Shown here: piece after piece, positions 5,549 through 8,373 of the stretch | Layout: every line of letters begins with the position of its first letter | How positions within the stretch are numbered: the first letter of the stretch is position 1 | Assembly (NCBI GenBank): GCA_937915565.1 | Contig: CALDMH010000041.1 | Coordinates: 1-8,373, forward strand | Direction: 5' to 3' | Length of the DNA stretch: 8,373 nucleotides | Origin: an uncultured Clostridia bacterium | Lineage (GTDB): Bacteria > Bacillota > Clostridia > Christensenellales > Borkfalkiaceae | Translations under genes and position numbers: made by a program | The notes under the pieces: model-generated | Databases searched by the model: none | Seen by the model: the letters and a program-made list of their open reading frames with translations, nothing else | Told to the model about the DNA's origin: nothing

Positions 5549-6491
5549 TTTTTTCGTCCTCGCCGAGATTGATTTTTTTGTTCGCGATATAAATCGGTCT
5601 GTTTTTAACGTCCTCGTAAAGGTAAGCGAGATATAAATCCGTCACACCGTTGGAGATGAGAATAAACGAGCCGACGAGCGCAATCGACGGGAAGAGCCAC
5701 GCCGTGAGCGGGAGCGGTTTTCCGCAGGCCGCTAAAACGATGAAAACTATGAAAGCAGCAATCGAAACCGCCGCGCCGAAAACGCCCGTTTTTCCCGAGA
5801 GTTTCAAAACTTTCGGGCTATAAGGAACGGTGCTTTGCTCGGCGAACTTAATCATTTTTTTGAGCGTGAATTTCGTTTCGCCGGCTTTTCTCTCGTCTCT
5901 GTCGAATTCCACGGAGGTTTGTTTGAAGCCCACCCACGCCACTTCCGTGCGGAGCGAGCGGCTTCTTTCGGGGAGAGCGAGAATGGCGTCGATTACTTTT
6001 CTGCCGTAAAGTTTGAATTCGCCAACGTTTTTGGGAATATCGAGTTCCGAAAGTTTGCGCGTGAGGTTAATCCAGATAGCCGACGAGGCTTTTTTGAAGA
6101 GAGATTCCTTTTTGCGGATTTTCCTGACGCCGTGAACCACGTCGTAACCCTCGCGCCATTTTTCAATCATTTCGGGAAAGATTTCGGGCGGGTCTTGAAG
6201 GTCGGCGTCAATCAGAATAGCAGCGTCGCCGGAGCAGTTTTCAAGTCCGCAGTAAAACGCCGCCTGTTGCCCGAAATTTCTCGAAAAACTAACGCATTTT
6301 AAGCGTTCGTCTTTTTTGCAGTGCTCGGAAATAATTTCAAGGCTTTTGTCCCTGCTTCCGTCGTCCACCGCTATGATTTCAAACGGCAAGCCGATTTTTT
6401 CCATTATCGGCACGACTCTTTCATAAAACGCCGGCAGACATTCTTCCTCGTTAAAAACCGGCGTGATAACGCTTATGACGGGTTTTTCCAT
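5541..6491 (-). CDS. Family 2 glycosyltransferase, GtrB/CsbB-type polyprenyl-phosphate sugar transferase
   Basis: The family transfers a sugar from a nucleotide sugar (often UDP-glucose) to undecaprenyl phosphate on the inner membrane face, supplying lipid-linked sugar for cell-wall or polysaccharide decoration. The 316 residues from this start fit the family's usual 310-330. The GT-A domain shows PVFNEEE (11-17), VDDGSRD (42-48), SRNFGQQAA (70-78) and the metal-binding DADLQDPPE (95-103). A GEFKLYGRKV segment follows where relatives usually have GDFRL. Two membrane helices lie in the last quarter (starting GVFGAAVSIAAFIVFIV and LFPSIALVGSFILI). An upstream TTG at 6551 would add 20 residues but has no ribosome site. 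The ATG at 6491 follows GGAGGA and begins the usual MxxPxISVITPVFNEE. The sugar and acceptor are not determined, and no flippase or GT-C partner is in the window. Confidence 0.92.
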   Translation of the reverse strand: MEKPVISVITPVFNEEECLPAFYERVVPIMEKIGLPFEIIAVDDGSRDKSLEIISEHCKKDERLKCVSFSRNFGQQAAFYCGLENCSGDAAILIDADLQDPPEIFPEMIEKWREGYDVVHGVRKIRKKESLFKKASSAIWINLTRKLSELDIPKNVGEFKLYGRKVIDAILALPERSRSLRTEVAWVGFKQTSVEFDRDERKAGETKFTLKKMIKFAEQSTVPYSPKVLKLSGKTGVFGAAVSIAAFIVFIVLAACGKPLPLTAWLFPSIALVGSFILISNGVTDLYLAYLYEDVKNRPIYIANKKINLGEDEKNG

Positions 6492-6494
6492 ACT

Positions 6495-6500
6495 TCCTCC
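6495..6500 (-). promoter_or_regulatory. Ribosome binding site that fixes the glycosyltransferase start
   Basis: GGAGGA on the minus strand lies 3 bases from the ATG at 6491 (4 bases after GGAGG). The spacing is slightly short. The upstream alternative TTG at 6551 has no such site, and it also lies upstream of the predicted transcription start (about 6513). Confidence 0.75.
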
Positions 6501-6519
6501 GAAAGATTTTTTCGTTGAT

Positions 6520-6548
6520 ATTTTACCATTTTTACCGACAAAAGTAAA
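6520..6548 (-). promoter_or_regulatory. Extended -10 promoter for the glycosyltransferase-ung unit
   Basis: On the minus strand, TTTACT (6543-6548), a 17-base spacer ending in TGG, and TAAAAT (6520-6525) form the promoter. The -35 box is weak (4 of 6), but the extended -10 may compensate. The predicted start near 6513 gives a leader of about 22 bases. It is divergent from the mutase promoter, with the two -35 boxes about 37 bases apart. Confidence 0.65.
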
Positions 6549-6585
6549 CAATTATTTTTAAATTTTGCAATTTTTGAATTATATT

Positions 6586-6614
6586 TTGACATTTCCGCCC
6601 GAATATTATATAAT
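6586..6614 (+). promoter_or_regulatory. Perfect consensus sigma-A promoter of the phosphomutase gene
   Basis: TTGACA (6586-6591), a 17-base spacer and TATAAT (6609-6614) match consensus exactly. The transcript should start near 6621, about 28 bases before the ATG. This implies strong, probably constitutive expression unless a regulator acts on it. Confidence 0.92.
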
Positions 6615-6648
6615 GACTGAAAGAAAAGAAACGGAAGCGGAGAGAGTT

Positions 6649-8373
6649 ATGGATTATAAAGTTAATTACGAAAATTGGATTTCGAGCGAATACCTATGTC
6701 CCGAGGGCGTTGCCGAGCTTAAAAAAATAAGCGATAACGACGAGGCTATAAAGGACGCTTTCGGCGCGGAACTCGAATTCGGCACGGCGGGTATGCGCGG
6801 AATAATCGGTTACGGAACGAACAGAATGAACGTTTACACCGTGCGCAGAGCAACGAAAGGCCTTGCGGATTTTATAAAATCCAAAGGCAAATCCGCAATG
6901 CAGAAGGGCGTTGCCATTTCTTACGACACGCGCAACAAGTCCGAGCTTTTCGCAAGAGCGGCGGCGGGCGTATTATTATATAATGATATAAAGGTTTATA
7001 TGTATCCCGAACCGAGACCCGTCCCTATGCTTTCTTACGCCGTGAGAAGTCTGGACGCGTTTGCGGGAATAATGATAACGGCAAGCCATAACCCGAAGGA
7101 ATACAACGGTTATAAGGTTTACGGCTCGGACGGCGCGCAGATGTCGCCCGAGGATACCGACGAGGTTGTGAAATACATTTCCGCCGTCAACGATTATCTT
7201 TCCGTAAAAGAAACCACGATAGAATCAATCAAATCCAAAAACAATCCGCCGCTTTTCGTGGTTATAAGCAAGAGTTTCCAAAACAGGTACTACGAGGAAC
7301 TCGTAAGGCTTTCTCTTTCTAAAAAAGCCGTCAAAAAGGTGGGAAAACATCTCAAAATAGTTTACACGCCCGTTCACGGCAGCGGTTACGTTCCGGTTAT
7401 GACCATTTTGAAAAAAATCGGAATCAAACCCACGGTCGTGGAAGAGCAAGCCGTTCCCGATATTAACTTTTCCACGGTGCAAGTTCCTAACCCCGAATTT
7501 AAGGAAACGCTTTCAAAGGGCATTGCCCTCGCAAACAAAATCAAAGCCGACGTCGTTTTCGGAACTGACCCCGATTGCGACCGTTTGGGCGTTGCGATAA
7601 GAAACGACGAGGGCGAATTCGAGGCTCTCACGGGCAACCAGACGGGCATATTGCTACTCGATTACGTTCTTCAAAGGCTCAAAGCCGAGGATAAGCTTCC
7701 CGCAAACGGAGTCGTTGTAAAAAGCTTCGTTTCCACGGGTATGGCAAAGCTTATCTGCAACAATTATAACGTCGAACTCGTCGAAACGCCGGTCGGATTT
7801 AAGTTTATCGGGGAGAAGATAAAGGAATACGAGCGCACGGGCGAGAAGGAATTCATTTTCGGCTTCGAGGAGAGTTGCGGTTATCTTCGCGGCACGCACG
7901 CGAGGGATAAGGACGCCGTCGTTGCGAGTATGCTTTTCGCCGAAATGACCTGTTATTATAAATTTATCGGCAAGGGCGTTTATCAAAGACTTTGCGAAAT
8001 TTACGAGCAGTACGGCTACGTTCTCGACGAAACCGACAGCGTGAAATATTCGGGGCTTAACGCGATGAGCGAAATGAACGCCGCGGTGGAAAAAATGCGC
8101 GAAAAGAAGATAACGAGCGTGGGAATTTACTCCGTTTGCGGAGTTCGCGATTATCTTTCCGGCGTCAGGACGTCCGACGAGGGCGAAACGAAGCTCGATA
8201 TAAAAGGCGTAAATTGCGTTTATTACGAACTTTTAAGCGGCGGGTTCATATGCCTGCGCCCGAGCGGCACCGAGCCGAAACTCAAAATATATTATTCGAT
8301 TAAGAGCAAGGATAAGGCTTTTGCCGAAAAACAACTCGCGGAGCTTAAAACCGATTTTATGAAATTGCTTGAA
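6649..8373 (+). CDS. pgcA: Phosphoglucomutase/phosphomannomutase, PgcA-like (3' end cut by window)
   Basis: Alpha-D-phosphohexomutases interconvert sugar-6-phosphate and sugar-1-phosphate (here probably glucose), feeding nucleotide-sugar synthesis in the cytoplasm. The 575 codons to the right edge have no stop. Family members are about 570-585 residues, so only a few residues are missing. The four signature loops are intact: FGTAGMRG (44-51), the catalytic phosphoserine loop TASHNPK with Ser146, the metal loop GTDPDCDR (305-312, Asp307/309/311), and the sugar-binding GFEESCGY (405-412). The phosphate-binding RPSGTEPK (537-544) is also intact. GGAG at 6639-6642 lies 6 bases before the ATG. An in-frame ATG at 6613 overlaps the -10 box and cannot be used by transcripts from that promoter. 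The divergent glycosyltransferase could use a nucleotide sugar derived from its product. Glucose versus mannose specificity cannot be settled by eye. Confidence 0.95.
   Translation, partial: MDYKVNYENWISSEYLCPEGVAELKKISDNDEAIKDAFGAELEFGTAGMRGIIGYGTNRMNVYTVRRATKGLADFIKSKGKSAMQKGVAISYDTRNKSELFARAAAGVLLYNDIKVYMYPEPRPVPMLSYAVRSLDAFAGIMITASHNPKEYNGYKVYGSDGAQMSPEDTDEVVKYISAVNDYLSVKETTIESIKSKNNPPLFVVISKSFQNRYYEELVRLSLSKKAVKKVGKHLKIVYTPVHGSGYVPVMTILKKIGIKPTVVEEQAVPDINFSTVQVPNPEFKETLSKGIALANKIKADVVFGTDPDCDRLGVAIRNDEGEFEALTGNQTGILLLDYVLQRLKAEDKLPANGVVVKSFVSTGMAKLICNNYNVELVETPVGFKFIGEKIKEYERTGEKEFIFGFEESCGYLRGTHARDKDAVVASMLFAEMTCYYKFIGKGVYQRLCEIYEQYGYVLDETDSVKYSGLNAMSEMNAAVEKMREKKITSVGIYSVCGVRDYLSGVRTSDEGETKLDIKGVNCVYYELLSGGFICLRPSGTEPKLKIYYSIKSKDKAFAEKQLAELKTDFMKLLE

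Noticed and set aside
5835..6302. Plus-strand open frame of 155 codons opposite the glycosyltransferase
   Set aside because: It is antisense to the conserved GT-A domain and lacks a ribosome site or promoter.
7225..7986. Minus-strand open frames opposite the phosphomutase
   Set aside because: The plus-strand mutase motifs are continuous through this region, so the minus frames are shadows.
1..8373. Mobile element, CRISPR, defence system or tRNA/rRNA
   Set aside because: No array of repeats, terminal inverted repeats, transposase or integrase motifs, nuclease-effector pair or cloverleaf was seen on either strand.

Overview
This window looks like part of a chromosome from a Bacillota member, most likely an anaerobic Clostridia-like lineage. 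The evidence is several near-consensus sigma-A promoters (TTGACA-17-TATAAT type), strong GGAGG ribosome sites, a Gram-positive style lipoprotein, a YdjI/YdjG-type gene pair and a small DUF1858 redox protein, a family common in anaerobes. Codon use is mixed (AGA and ATA alongside GCG, CGC and GGC) and looks the same across the window. I see no sign of recent transfer: no transposase, integrase, phage gene, CRISPR array, tRNA or rRNA. The species cannot be determined from this sequence.

Left part (1-3621). A minus-strand gene, cut by the left edge, encodes an N-terminally membrane-anchored extracytoplasmic protein that I do not recognise. Its consensus promoter lies back to back with an extended -10 promoter driving a plus-strand cluster of three genes. 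These encode an SPFH protein with two C-terminal zinc ribbons (YdjI-like), a 64-residue DUF1858 CxxC protein, and a membrane-anchored protein with two N-terminal zinc ribbons (YdjG-like). In Bacillus subtilis the first and third families sit in one operon with a PspA paralogue and work in membrane-stress response. Here no pspA is visible and a small redox-disulfide protein lies between them. A 14-bp perfect hairpin separates the second and third genes.

Middle (3622-4876). A stand-alone lipoprotein gene has its own consensus promoter and a very strong intrinsic terminator. Its product is a cyclophilin-fold protein in which the catalytic residues appear to be replaced. A weaker minus-strand terminator serves the converging genes to the right.

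Right part (4877-8373). A minus-strand pair encodes a GtrB/CsbB-type polyprenyl-phosphate glycosyltransferase and uracil-DNA glycosylase (ung), which overlap by 8 bp. Divergent from them, a perfect consensus promoter drives a phosphoglucomutase/phosphomannomutase (PgcA-like) that runs off the right edge near its natural end. The mutase and glycosyltransferase could act in one route: sugar-6-P to sugar-1-P to nucleotide sugar to lipid-linked sugar for envelope decoration.

Most of the window is conserved housekeeping or envelope content. The parts most worth a second look are the SPFH / DUF1858 / zinc-ribbon cluster, the apparently non-catalytic cyclophilin lipoprotein, and the unknown anchored protein divergent from the SPFH cluster.
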